A DNA stretch of 64,000 nt from Trebonia kvetii (GTDB taxonomy: Bacteria > Actinomycetota > Actinomycetes > Streptosporangiales > Streptosporangiaceae). The DNA lies in the NCBI RefSeq assembly GCF_007827045.1, contig NZ_RPFW01000006.1, forward strand, positions 248,001-312,000, written 5' to 3'. Shown here piece by piece: positions 17,695-26,727 of the stretch. Both the position numbers and the translations under genes were made by a program. Below the pieces are notes generated by a model. The model saw nothing but the letters and a program-made list of their open reading frames with translations. It ran no database searches and was not told the origin of the DNA. The first letter of the stretch is position 1; the number at the start of each line of letters is the position of its first letter.

Positions 17695-17919
17695 ATGGCA
17701 GGGTCCGACGAGCAGGCCGCGCAACTGGAAGCAGATTTTCCCGGGTGGCACATCTGGCACAGCAATGCTGGGCGCTGGTGGGCCACCCGGACCGGTCTCG
17801 TGGTACGTCGCGATGACCTTGGCACCGGACGCGTCATGACCCTGGACGCCGACGACGCCGGGGCGCTGCGCGAGGAGCTCGCTGCCCAGATCAGCCTCGA
17901 CCGCGAGGTCGGGGCATGA
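17695..17919 (+). CDS. Small conserved-type hypothetical protein
   Basis: A 74-residue acidic protein (AGSDEQAAQLEADFPGWHIW...) with a Trp-rich centre (WHIWHSNAGRWWATR) and a helical C-terminus. This W-x-x-W pattern is common in small actinobacterial proteins of unknown role. The frame is open from 17602, but ATG 17695 has a clear GGGAGG ribosome site. It ends 4 bp before the convergent HerA-like gene. Confidence 0.7.
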   Translation: MAGSDEQAAQLEADFPGWHIWHSNAGRWWATRTGLVVRRDDLGTGRVMTLDADDAGALREELAAQISLDREVGA

Positions 17920-17923
17920 ACGC

Positions 17924-20689
17924 CTAGCCCTCCTCCTCCCGCGGCAGGAAGCGGCGCGGCCACTGGCACTCGATGAACGCGTCAAGCAGTTCCCCCGCAT
18001 GCCCGGCGGGCAGCGTGAGCGCCCCCGCCGTCCGCTCCCCGCGCAGCAGCCACTCCGGCTCATCGGGCAGGCATCGCCATTCGTCGCGGTAGGCCCGCGC
18101 CAGCAGAACGTCTGCCACATGCGCCGCGAGCGAGCGCGGCCTGACGATCTCGCCGCGCGCCGCCACGGCGGCGTCGATGGCATGGGACAGCGCACACTGC
18201 GCCACGCGCGGCGGCAGCGCCCGCAGCGCGGCGAGCGTGGCGGGAACGGGCACCGGGACCGGCCATCCGGTCAGGTGCGCGAGCACCGCGAGTTCCGCCC
18301 ACAGCCCTGTCCACGGCAGTTCGCCGAGCACCCGCTGCCCGGCGCGCATGTCCCGCAGCGTGCACGGGCGCAGCGCGCATTCGCCGCCGCAGGTGACCGA
18401 CCGGGGGCTGACCACGCCACGCGGATCCGCGGTGGGTGCGGGCGAAGCGCGCTCCCGTTCGGTGCCGTCCTTTATCTGCACGAGCACTGGAAAGTCCATG
18501 CCGTCGGAGAAGACCGCCGCCTGCCCAGGCGGCAGGGTGACCAGGTACCGCGACTGGGCGGGCGTCGCGTTCATCGTCGCGCCGACCGCCTCCCTGTCAT
18601 CGGCGGCCGGGAGCCGGTGGGTGATCTTCACCGCGGTGTTCTTGATGACGTCTGCCAGCAGCCGGGCCGGAATCTGCTCGGCGATCACCAGGCCCTCGCC
18701 GTAGGCGCGGATCTCCGCGAGCAGGCCAGCGAACAGCTCCACCGCGTGCGCGGCGGCGCCCGCACCGCCCTGGCTCGCGGGTTCCGGGCGGCGCAGCAGC
18801 CGGTGTGCCTCCTCGACCACGGTCAGGTGCGCGAGACCAGGCGCCGCCTGGCCAGCTGTCCTGCTGGCCAGCCGCAGGTGCTCGGCCAGCCTGATGAGCA
18901 CGGTTCCCATCAGGAACGCCTTGTCCGCGTCGTCGCCCACATCCTCGATCTCGAGCACGACGTTCGACCGCAGCAGCGCGCCGAAGTCAAGCGGGTGACC
19001 GCCCTCGAGGAACCGCCCGGTGGTGCCATGCCGCAGGCTGGCAAGCCGGACCCTGATGAAGCCGAGCACGTCGTCGGTGACCCGCTGGCTGTAGCCGATC
19101 TCCGCCACGACACGTTCCGCGGCGCGCTGCAGCCCGGTGAGCGTCGGGTAGGCAGCCTCGCAGCCGGACGGCTCGCCGAGGGCGAGATCCCAGCCAGCCT
19201 CCTCGTACACCCGGCCGAGGGCTGCGCTGAGCACCTGCGGGAACGGCTCCTCGGCCTGGAACGACGCGACGAACAGGGCCTTCACCAGGTCGGCGTGGGT
19301 CTGCAGCGGAAACCTGGCGCCGTTGCCGTCGCCGGCGGGCTCGAGCGGGTTGAGCCCGGCGGCGATCGCGTCCGGCTCGCCCGGCCTGATCCTGATTACC
19401 TCGGTGCCGGGCAGCCGGTTCGCCATCAGCCGGTACTCGGCCTTGGCCGGCTCGACGACCAGCCATGGGATGCCGCGACCGGTCGCGGCCTCGAGCAGGC
19501 AGCGGACGGTCTGCGACTTGCCCGCGCCGGTCGCCCCGCAGACGAACACGTGCCTGTTGAGAGAGCCTGCGGCCACGGTGAACGGGCCGGCGGGCCGCAG
19601 GTTCCTGTCGAGCACCTCACCGAGCCTGACGGCTCCGGCATCAGTTCCGGCGGCTGGCGCCTCCGGTGTCACGTCGAACTCCGGTCGCAGCGGGAAGCGC
19701 ACGCCCGGCACCTCCGCCTCCGGCGGCCGGGCAAGCGAGGCGAGCAGCCCGGTCGACCCGTAGAACGGAGCGGCGGGGCTGCCGTCGCCGCCGGGCTCCA
19801 TGGCTGTCCCGGCGGCCGGAACGGTCCCGCGTGCGGGGGCGGTCCCGGCGGTCGGGGCGGTCGCCGCGGTCGCGGACGGGCTCGCCGTGACCGGGCTGAG
19901 CGCGTAGGGTAGCCCGGCGAGGTCGGCGGACGCGCACAGCAGCCCGGCGACCCGCGCGGCGCTCGCTTCGTCGGTCCCGCCCGCCGCCACCGTGATCCGC
20001 CAGAATCCCTCGGACAGGCCGCGCTGGAACTCCGCGTGCCGCTCCTTGAGCCGCCGCGCCTGCGCGGCTCGCTCGGGAAACCGGTCGGCCGACGCCTCCG
20101 CCAGCCGCTGCCGTCGTCCCGCCTCCTCGGCCAGCGCGAGCAGCCGGCCGGGCGGGACGGGCTCGGCAACCACCAGCCAGCCGAACGCCCCGGTCCAGCT
20201 CCCGAGCAGTCCCTCGTCGAGCGACACCCGGCCGCGCGTCGCCGGTTGGGCGGCATCCCGGTCTCCATCGGCGGCGAGCAGCCCGTCGCTGATCCCGGCG
20301 ACCTCTCGCCAGCAGCCGAGACCCCGGATCAGCCCGCCGAGCGCCGCCGCGGTAAGCACCGATCCCCGGGCTCCCGCAGGCAGGGCGAGCAGCACCTCGC
20401 CGTCCGCTCCCGCCGGGCCGCCTGCCAGCGCCTCCCCGGCCACCACCACCCGTACCGGACCGCCGGCCGCCAGGCGCACCCAGCCGAACGCCAGCGTGCC
20501 GTAAGCGCAAGGCTCTGCCGTCCCCGCGTGGTAGGCGGCGGTAAGCGCCGCGGCCCGCTGCCCGCGCCCGGCATCGGCGGGCTCCCAGCCGGCGGTGGCG
20601 TCGTCCCGGCGCGGTATCTCACCGATCAGGTAGCCGGCCAGCTCGCGCAGTAGCGCGACGAGGCCGTCGCCGTACCCGCCGTCAGACAT
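17924..20689 (-). CDS. HerA/FtsK-superfamily ATPase (large, ~921 aa)
   Basis: Walker A GATGAGKS lies at ~384-391, Walker B-like LTVVEEAHR at ~625, and an arginine/sensor region (NTAVKITHRLPAADDREAVGA split over ~690-715), the pattern of HerA-type ring translocases. The N-terminal ~300 residues are Ala/Gly-rich and unassigned. The C-terminal ~200 contain a Cys cluster (CGGECALRPCTLRDM) that may bind metal. No NurA nuclease partner is adjacent, unlike archaeal HerA-NurA. The frame opens at 20746, but ATG 20689 begins the more protein-like sequence; neither has a strong ribosome site. Role in DNA transactions is inferred from the superfamily only. Confidence 0.75.
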   Translation of the reverse strand: MSDGGYGDGLVALLRELAGYLIGEIPRRDDATAGWEPADAGRGQRAAALTAAYHAGTAEPCAYGTLAFGWVRLAAGGPVRVVVAGEALAGGPAGADGEVLLALPAGARGSVLTAAALGGLIRGLGCWREVAGISDGLLAADGDRDAAQPATRGRVSLDEGLLGSWTGAFGWLVVAEPVPPGRLLALAEEAGRRQRLAEASADRFPERAAQARRLKERHAEFQRGLSEGFWRITVAAGGTDEASAARVAGLLCASADLAGLPYALSPVTASPSATAATAPTAGTAPARGTVPAAGTAMEPGGDGSPAAPFYGSTGLLASLARPPEAEVPGVRFPLRPEFDVTPEAPAAGTDAGAVRLGEVLDRNLRPAGPFTVAAGSLNRHVFVCGATGAGKSQTVRCLLEAATGRGIPWLVVEPAKAEYRLMANRLPGTEVIRIRPGEPDAIAAGLNPLEPAGDGNGARFPLQTHADLVKALFVASFQAEEPFPQVLSAALGRVYEEAGWDLALGEPSGCEAAYPTLTGLQRAAERVVAEIGYSQRVTDDVLGFIRVRLASLRHGTTGRFLEGGHPLDFGALLRSNVVLEIEDVGDDADKAFLMGTVLIRLAEHLRLASRTAGQAAPGLAHLTVVEEAHRLLRRPEPASQGGAGAAAHAVELFAGLLAEIRAYGEGLVIAEQIPARLLADVIKNTAVKITHRLPAADDREAVGATMNATPAQSRYLVTLPPGQAAVFSDGMDFPVLVQIKDGTERERASPAPTADPRGVVSPRSVTCGGECALRPCTLRDMRAGQRVLGELPWTGLWAELAVLAHLTGWPVPVPVPATLAALRALPPRVAQCALSHAIDAAVAARGEIVRPRSLAAHVADVLLARAYRDEWRCLPDEPEWLLRGERTAGALTLPAGHAGELLDAFIECQWPRRFLPREEEG

Positions 20690-20877
20690 CGCCGCCACCG
20701 ATCTCGCCCCGCCCGCCCCGGCGCGCGGATAACTCACCGTTCTCATAGGAACACGTATCGAAGCGATGCTCGGCTCGACCGAATTTGCGGGCCCGCGGGT
20801 GCAACCTCAACTCTTCATTTGCGCGTCTAAGGGGTACATGCAATCTGGCGTTGCAAGTCCGGATGGCGGGAGCCGCG

Positions 20878-22056
20878 ATGAAGCGCTTTGCAGGGTCTCT
20901 GGTTGCTCCCGCAATCGTCGCGACTGCCGTGCTCGGCACCGCCGCGCTCAGCGTCATCGCCGGCAGCCCGTTCGAGAACCTGTCCAAGGCCAACACGGTG
21001 TCGCCTGGCGCGACGACGACGGCGGACCGCGTGACGGGGAAGACCCCGGGCTGGCGGGTGATCGCCAAGGTGGGGCCGTACGGCAGGCAGGTAGCTGGCG
21101 CGCTGACCGCGGGCACGCCGAAGGCCGCCTGGTCGGTATGGAAGGGCCAGGGCTTCACCGCGGTGGACCGCTGGAACGGCACCGCGTGGAAGCAGGTCGC
21201 AGTGCCCGCCAAGCTGACCGGCGCCGTCCGCTCGGCGGTCGCCTTCGACGGCAACACCCCGGGCAACTTCTGGCTCTTCGACTCCAGTCATCCGGCCACG
21301 GCGCTGCGCTACTCGGGCACCAAGTGGGCAACGCAGCAGATCCCGTCCTGGGCGCTGCGCAAGCAACGGGGCGGCGCCGGCTACAACGTCGTCGCGAACG
21401 TGTGGGGCACCTACTCCAGTTCGCACGTCTGGGTGTTCAGCCTGAACGCCGGCGCCTACGCCGCCTACTACAACGGCCACGCCTGGCATAAGGAAAGCCT
21501 GCCGGCGACGCCGCTCGCGGTCGACGTGGACGCGTCCAACGACATCTGGGCGCTCGGCGCGCGCGAGATCATGCACTGGAACCCCTTCAACGGCGGCTGG
21601 CACACGATGCCGCTGCCGCCGATGCCGCCGGGGGGCGGCATCCTGCCGGAAGGAACGATCCAGTACACGCAGCTGACAGCGGCGAGCCCGGCTGACGTCT
21701 GGCTCGTCGGCCAGGTCACCGCCACCGCGGGCCCCGCCAAGAACGTCTGGTTCACGCAGCACTGGAACGGCAAGTCGTGGGGCTTCAATGTCGGGCCGAC
21801 CAATTTCGTCGGCAGTGTCGCCCCCGACGGCCACGGCGGCCTGTGGGCAGACAGCATCGACGCCAACCCCGGCGGATTCTGGCTGCTCGACCACTTCTCC
21901 GGCGGCAAGTGGACGCAGCTGACCCTCCCGCCGGGGGTCTGGTCACAGTCGCCGCTGACACTGACCTGGATCCCGGGCAGCCGGTCCCTGTGGGCCACCG
22001 CGCAGAGCATCGGCGCCAAGGGCAGCAAGGCGCTGATCCTCAAGTACGGCCCCTGA
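20878..22056 (+). CDS. Secreted repeat protein, probable beta-propeller
   Basis: A 392-residue exported protein: signal peptide at ~1-28 (KRF then hydrophobic to SVIAGS), followed by six or more repeats centred on W/Y-N-G-x-x-W with a trailing Pro (WNGTAWKQVAVP, YSGTKWATQQIP, YNGHAWHKESLP, WNGKSWGF, FSGGKWTQLTLP). Such spaced repeats suggest a propeller or sialidase-like fold. No catalytic motif is evident. Start ATG 20878 has GGCGGGAG upstream; the frame opens 93 bp earlier without a ribosome site. Convergent with the flavoprotein gene. Confidence 0.75.
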   Translation: MKRFAGSLVAPAIVATAVLGTAALSVIAGSPFENLSKANTVSPGATTTADRVTGKTPGWRVIAKVGPYGRQVAGALTAGTPKAAWSVWKGQGFTAVDRWNGTAWKQVAVPAKLTGAVRSAVAFDGNTPGNFWLFDSSHPATALRYSGTKWATQQIPSWALRKQRGGAGYNVVANVWGTYSSSHVWVFSLNAGAYAAYYNGHAWHKESLPATPLAVDVDASNDIWALGAREIMHWNPFNGGWHTMPLPPMPPGGGILPEGTIQYTQLTAASPADVWLVGQVTATAGPAKNVWFTQHWNGKSWGFNVGPTNFVGSVAPDGHGGLWADSIDANPGGFWLLDHFSGGKWTQLTLPPGVWSQSPLTLTWIPGSRSLWATAQSIGAKGSKALILKYGP

Positions 22057-22098
22057 TCATCACCCGCACCTAACCCCCAGGGAGCGACATCGGCCGAC

Positions 22099-23397
22099 TC
22101 AGCTACCGAACACTTGCTCGAGGTAGGGGTTGGCGAACAGCCGTCCGGGGTCGGTCTCGTCGCGGAGCCGGAGGAAGTCTGCGAATCGCGGATAGACGCC
22201 GCCCAGGTACTCCGCGTCCCTGGTGTGCATCTTGCCCCAGTGCGGACGGCCACCCGCCGCCGCTACGATCGACTCGAAAAGCCGGAAGTAGTCCTTATAC
22301 GGCAGACCGCTGTACTGGTGGATGGCCACATAGGCGGACTCGCGGCCGTAGGCGGTGGACAGCCAGATGTCGTCGGCCGCAGCGACCCGGACTTCGACAG
22401 GGAACATGACCGCATCCGCGAGCCGGGGCACGCCGGCCCGCAGTTCGGCGAGCACGTCGAGCAGCGCCTCGCGCGGGACGGCGTACTCCGATTCCGTGAA
22501 CCGCACTCGGCGCGGTGACACGAACACCTGGTGGGACGGCGCGGAGTACGTCCGCTTGGACAGCATGGCCGAGGTGAGCCTGCCCAGGGGCTTGATCGTC
22601 GCGGGCAACGCCCGTCCGGTCCGGCACAGCGCGCCGAAGGCGGCGTTCTCGATCACCTCGTACTCGTAGAACCGCCGCCACCGTGGCATGGCACCAGGGC
22701 CGCCGCCATGGGCGACCCGGTTATTGCGCTTGAGCAGGGCGTTCTTCCCGTAGGGGAACCAGTAGAACTCGAAATGGTCGTTGCTGTCCGCGAACTCGCC
22801 GAACCGCGCCAGAACCTCGTCGAGAGCCATCGGCTGCTCCTCGGCGGCCAGCGTGAACGCGGGCAGGCATTGCAGCGTCACCGTCGAGATGACCCCGAGC
22901 GCGCCGATCGACACGCGGGCCGCGGCGAACAGGTCGGGCCGCTCGTCTGCCGAGCAGGCGACGATCGAGCCGTCAGCGAGGACCAGTTCCAGCCCGGTCA
23001 CCTGGGCGGCGAGCCCGCCGAGTCGCGCGCCCGTGCCGTGGGTGCCTGTCGATATCGCACCGGAGATCGTCTGCGCGTCGATGTCGCCGAGATTGGCCAT
23101 GGCGAGGCCGAGGGCGTCGAGCGCGGCGTTCAGGTCCCTGAGGGTGGTGCCCGACCGGACGGTGATCAGCCCGGATTCCAGGTCGGCGGCGACAATGCCG
23201 GTCCAGCCGGAAAGGTCGAGCGCGACACCAGATGTCACCGCCGCGGGGGTGAACGAGTGACCGCTGCCGAGGGCCCTGACGGTCAGGTCGTCCTTCGCCG
23301 CCGTCGTCACGGCGTCCGAGATCTCCTCGGCGCTGCGCGGCCAGCGCCGTCGCGCCGGGTCCGCGCTCGCCGTTCCTGCCCAGTTCTGCCAGGTCAT
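22099..23397 (-). CDS. FAD-dependent sugar-lactone/alditol oxidase (ALO-type)
   Basis: A 432-residue flavoprotein of the D-arabinono-1,4-lactone / L-gulonolactone / alditol oxidase family. The N-terminal FAD-binding type 4 domain (~15-180) contains GSGHSFTP, whose His can carry covalent FAD, and ISTGTHGTGA. The C-terminal ALO domain (~190-430) ends with HWGKMHT and a DPGRLFANPYL motif. Oxidises a sugar alcohol or lactone with O2; substrate not predictable. Divergently transcribed from the PLP enzyme gene (66-bp gap). I recall the same pairing in other actinobacteria, which suggests a shared pathway. Confidence 0.88.
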   Translation of the reverse strand: MTWQNWAGTASADPARRRWPRSAEEISDAVTTAAKDDLTVRALGSGHSFTPAAVTSGVALDLSGWTGIVAADLESGLITVRSGTTLRDLNAALDALGLAMANLGDIDAQTISGAISTGTHGTGARLGGLAAQVTGLELVLADGSIVACSADERPDLFAAARVSIGALGVISTVTLQCLPAFTLAAEEQPMALDEVLARFGEFADSNDHFEFYWFPYGKNALLKRNNRVAHGGGPGAMPRWRRFYEYEVIENAAFGALCRTGRALPATIKPLGRLTSAMLSKRTYSAPSHQVFVSPRRVRFTESEYAVPREALLDVLAELRAGVPRLADAVMFPVEVRVAAADDIWLSTAYGRESAYVAIHQYSGLPYKDYFRLFESIVAAAGGRPHWGKMHTRDAEYLGGVYPRFADFLRLRDETDPGRLFANPYLEQVFGS

Positions 23398-23463
23398 TGA
23401 TCCATTTTCCAGATCTTCCGCCCCGGTGGCCTATTTCCCCCGTGGAGCGGTTAATGTTTGCGC

Positions 23464-24687
23464 ATGTCAGGCATCATGTCGAGCCACGTGACCAGGCAGG
23501 ATCCACTCGAGGCCCTCACCGCTCACCTGGACCCGCCGTTCGCCGCGGTCGACCTCGCGGCGTTCGACGCCAATGCACGGGACCTGGTACGGCGAGCCAA
23601 CGGCCTGCCCATCCGGGTGGCGAGCAAGTCGCTGCGCTGCCGGGCCCTGCTCCAGCGTGCCCTGGCCCGGCCAGGATACCGGGGCGTGATGTGCTATTCA
23701 CTTGCCGAGGCCCTCTGGCTGCACGGCACTGGCATCAGCGACGATCTGCTCGTCGCCTACCCGTCGGCCGACCGCGCGGCGCTGCGGGCACTTGCCGCCG
23801 ACGAGGCGGCTCGCGAGCACATCACGATAACCATCGACTCCGCCGGCCATCTCGACTTCATCGATGCCACGCTCGGCGCAGGCCATCGGACGATCCGGGT
23901 CTGCGTCGAACTCGACGTTTCCTGGCGGCCGCTGCCCTACGGCCCCGTCGTGCAGATCGGCACCTGGCGCTCGCCGCTGCGCGCACCAGCCGAGGCCGCG
24001 CTTTTCGCCGAGACGGTGCTGCGGCGGCCCGGGTTCTCGCTCGTCGGCGTGCTCGGCTACGAGGGACAGATCGCCGGCCTCGGCGACGCTCCGCCCGGCC
24101 ACCCGGTGCGCGCCCGGTTCATCCGGGCGATGCAGTCCCGCTCGTCCGCGGAACTGCGCGAGCGGCGGGCGGAGACCGTCCGCCGCATCCAGGCGCTGAC
24201 CCCGCTCGAGTTCGTCAACGGCGGCGGCACCGGCTCGCTCGAGTCGACGGCGGCCGACAGCTCGGTCACCGAGCTGGCCGCGGGCTCTGGCCTGGTCGGG
24301 CCGACCCTCTTCGACGCTTACCGCCGGTTCCACCCCAAGCCCGCCCTGATGTTCGCGCTGCCGGTGGTGCGCAGGCCGGCGCCGGGGGTAGCCACCCTGT
24401 ACAGCGGCGGCTACGTCGCCTCGGGCACGGGGACACCGGACCGGCTGCCCAAGCCGTTCCGGCCCGTGGGACTGAAGCTGACCAAGGTCGAGGGAGCGGG
24501 CGAGGTGCAGACCCCGGTCACCGGCGACGCCGCGGACCGGCTCTCCATCGGAGATCGCGTCTGGCTCAGGCACGCCAAGGGCGGCGAACTTGCCGAGCGG
24601 CTCACGGAATATCACCTCATCAATGAGGAAGAGGGCACCACCGAGAGCGTTCCCACCTATCGCGGGGAAGGGCACTGCTTTGGATGA
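23464..24687 (+). CDS. PLP-dependent amino acid deaminase/aldolase (alanine racemase fold)
   Basis: A ~407-residue protein of the alanine-racemase N-terminal fold / D-threonine aldolase-like group. The PLP lysine is in VASKSLRC near residue 57, and GGGTGS binds phosphate. The C-terminal beta domain contains the H-x-x-x-C type metal motif seen in D-threonine aldolases only weakly (GEGHCFG at the very end). It probably cleaves or deaminates a D- or beta-hydroxy amino acid. Start is uncertain among ATG 23464, TTG 23458 and ATG 23476; GGAGCGG at 23444-23450 favours the first two. Overlaps the MFS gene start by 8 bp, so co-expressed with a transporter. Confidence 0.82.
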   Translation: MSGIMSSHVTRQDPLEALTAHLDPPFAAVDLAAFDANARDLVRRANGLPIRVASKSLRCRALLQRALARPGYRGVMCYSLAEALWLHGTGISDDLLVAYPSADRAALRALAADEAAREHITITIDSAGHLDFIDATLGAGHRTIRVCVELDVSWRPLPYGPVVQIGTWRSPLRAPAEAALFAETVLRRPGFSLVGVLGYEGQIAGLGDAPPGHPVRARFIRAMQSRSSAELRERRAETVRRIQALTPLEFVNGGGTGSLESTAADSSVTELAAGSGLVGPTLFDAYRRFHPKPALMFALPVVRRPAPGVATLYSGGYVASGTGTPDRLPKPFRPVGLKLTKVEGAGEVQTPVTGDAADRLSIGDRVWLRHAKGGELAERLTEYHLINEEEGTTESVPTYRGEGHCFG

Positions 24688-25978
24688 GGCCATCGCGACG
24701 GGCCGGGAGACCACGCTGCCCGCCGCCCTGGCCGAGCCGGCCGTGCCGGTCCGCAGGGGCTGGATTTCGCTGCTGTTCCTCGCCAACATCGGGCTCTGGC
24801 TGGCCATCTACGCGCCGCTCCAGGTGCTGCTGCCCGAGCAGGTGCAGTCGCTGCACGACCATGTCGTGAAAAACAATGCCGTACCGAGCGGAACCGATGC
24901 GGTCCTGCTGTCCGTGGTAATGGGTGTGGGAGCTATCGCCGGGCTTATCGCCAACCCGGTCGTCGGCGCCCTGTCAGACAGGACCACCTCGCCGCGCGGC
25001 CGCCGCCACCCGTGGACTTTCGGCTGCGCGCTTGTCGCCGCTCTCGGCCTCGCGGTGGTCGCCGCCTCTCCCGCCATCGGCGTGATGGCGGTCGGCTGGT
25101 TCATCGCCGAACTTGGCCTCGGCGGCATGCTCGCCACGCTCACCGCCGCGCTCCCTGACCGGGTTCCCGTCAGCCAGCGAGGCACCCTCGGCGCGCTGAT
25201 CGGGATCAGCCAGATGCTCGGCACGGTGCTCGGCGCCCTGCTCGTCACCGTGATCATCACCAGGATGTCGGCCGGCTACGCGGCCTGCGCCGTCATCGTC
25301 GTCGGCTTCGCGGCCGTGTTCACGCTGCGGACAGCGGACGAGCCGCTGCCCGTCAGGTACAAGCCGGATCACCCGCTGTCCACCGCGCTGCGGCGCATGT
25401 GGGTCTCGCCGCGGGCCTACCCGGACTTCGCCTGGGGCTGGGCCACTCACTTCCTGGTCAACCTGGGCAACGACCTGGGCACGCTGTACCTGCTCTACTT
25501 CCTGTCCCGCGGCGCGCACTACCACGACCCGCAGACGGGCCTGCTGATCCTGATGGCGCTCTATGCGGTGGCGCTGCTTGCCGCTGGATCGGTTCTCGGC
25601 ACGCTGTCCGACAAGTCGGGCAGGCGCAAGCCCTTCATCGTCGGCGCCGCGGTGTTGATGGCGCTGGCCGCCGCACTCCTCGCTACGTCACCTACCTGGA
25701 CGATGGCGCTGGTCGCGGCGCCGCTGCTCGGCGCGGGCTTCGGCACCTACTGGGCCGCGGCGCCTGCCCTGCTCACGCAGGTGCTTCCGGCTGCGGTCGA
25801 CCGCGGCAAGGATGTCGGCATCATCAACATGGGTTATAACCTGCCGCTTGTGGTGGCACCGCTCGCAGCCGGGGTAGTACTGGGGTTGATGAACAGCTAT
25901 CCGGCACTCTTCGCCTTGTCTGGCTTTGTCACAATCATCGCCATCTGGACGGTGAGCCGCGTCCGCTCGGTCCGCTGA
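24680..25978 (+). CDS. MFS transporter
   Basis: A ~432-residue, 12-span major facilitator. The loop 2-3 motif DRTTSPRGRRHPW resembles the R-x-GRR/RP signature of sugar:cation symporter and SLC45-like families. A second copy, DKSGRRKPF, in the second half confirms internal duplication. Start is a TTG at 24680 overlapping the PLP-enzyme stop, with GGGGAAGGG eight bases upstream; the frame is open further upstream without support. Context suggests import or export of a sugar or amino-acid derivative handled by the two divergent enzymes. Confidence 0.85.
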   Translation: MDEAIATGRETTLPAALAEPAVPVRRGWISLLFLANIGLWLAIYAPLQVLLPEQVQSLHDHVVKNNAVPSGTDAVLLSVVMGVGAIAGLIANPVVGALSDRTTSPRGRRHPWTFGCALVAALGLAVVAASPAIGVMAVGWFIAELGLGGMLATLTAALPDRVPVSQRGTLGALIGISQMLGTVLGALLVTVIITRMSAGYAACAVIVVGFAAVFTLRTADEPLPVRYKPDHPLSTALRRMWVSPRAYPDFAWGWATHFLVNLGNDLGTLYLLYFLSRGAHYHDPQTGLLILMALYAVALLAAGSVLGTLSDKSGRRKPFIVGAAVLMALAAALLATSPTWTMALVAAPLLGAGFGTYWAAAPALLTQVLPAAVDRGKDVGIINMGYNLPLVVAPLAAGVVLGLMNSYPALFALSGFVTIIAIWTVSRVRSVR

Positions 25979-26031
25979 GCGCCTTTACCAAATCGATATC
26001 TAACGGCATACTTAGCAGGAGAAGACGATAT

Positions 26032-26727
26032 GTGGAGGTCACCCCTTTGACGAAACGGGCCTTCCGCTCAACACGAGGCCTCACCGGGGGGTTGGCGTTC
26101 CTCCTCATGGGTGCACTTGCCACGGTGGGATTGAGCGCTTGCGGAGCCCCCGCTTATACGTACGTGGCCGACTCGGCCGCGAAGACGTATTACAAGGTTC
26201 CGTCCCAGTGGCACCAGATTTCACAGAAGGACCTGGCCGCGGCGCTGAAGGCGGCCGGCGGTTCCAGTGCCGGCGTGTGGTCCAGTGCGTTCGACGCGGG
26301 CACGGCGCCGTCGGGGAGCAACTTCCTCGCGCCGGCCATCAGCAAGCCGTTCTTGTTCGCCGAGGTGGGAACGCTATCGCCGACCGTCAGCAACGAGCTC
26401 TCGTACAACCTGATGCGCGACTTCATGCTGCCGGTGACCTCCAACTCGCGGCAGCAGGACGCGGCAAGCGGCTTCCCGCTGACCAACTTCAAGCAGTTGC
26501 GCGACCAGACCATCACCGGGAAGGCTGGCGTGCACGGGGTCCGGGAGACCTTCCAGTACACCTTCCCCGGCGGCGTCGTCGACACCTTTGACGAGGACGT
26601 GCTGACCAACGCGGACCAGACCCAGGTCTACTTCCTCATGGTGCACTGCACGGACTCTTGTTACTCCAGCAACGTAAACAACATAGATACCGTCATGTCA
26701 TCATTTACCGTCGGGAGCCCGACATGA
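26032..26727 (+). CDS. Lipoprotein of unknown function
   Basis: A 231-residue protein with a basic N-terminus, a hydrophobic stretch and lipobox LSAC (Cys ~37), so predicted to be lipid-anchored on the outer face of the membrane. The mature part has a beta-rich ~190-residue domain and a late Cys pair (HCTDSCYSS). Two starts compete: GTG 26032 (GGAGAAG upstream) and TTG 26047 (GGAGGT eight bases upstream). Its stop overlaps the FtsH-like gene (ATGA), so the two proteins probably act together at the membrane. Confidence 0.78.
   Translation: MEVTPLTKRAFRSTRGLTGGLAFLLMGALATVGLSACGAPAYTYVADSAAKTYYKVPSQWHQISQKDLAAALKAAGGSSAGVWSSAFDAGTAPSGSNFLAPAISKPFLFAEVGTLSPTVSNELSYNLMRDFMLPVTSNSRQQDAASGFPLTNFKQLRDQTITGKAGVHGVRETFQYTFPGGVVDTFDEDVLTNADQTQVYFLMVHCTDSCYSSNVNNIDTVMSSFTVGSPT

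Noticed and set aside
18000-19912. Large plus-strand ORF (637 codons) opposite the HerA-like gene
   Set aside because: Antisense to a protein with clear Walker motifs; composition is typical of mirror frames in GC-rich DNA.
23397-24626. Alternative plus-strand frame starting at 23397 or ATG 23454 over the PLP-enzyme gene
   Set aside because: Arg/Pro-rich reading without motifs; the overlapping frame contains the PLP lysine and phosphate-binding motifs.
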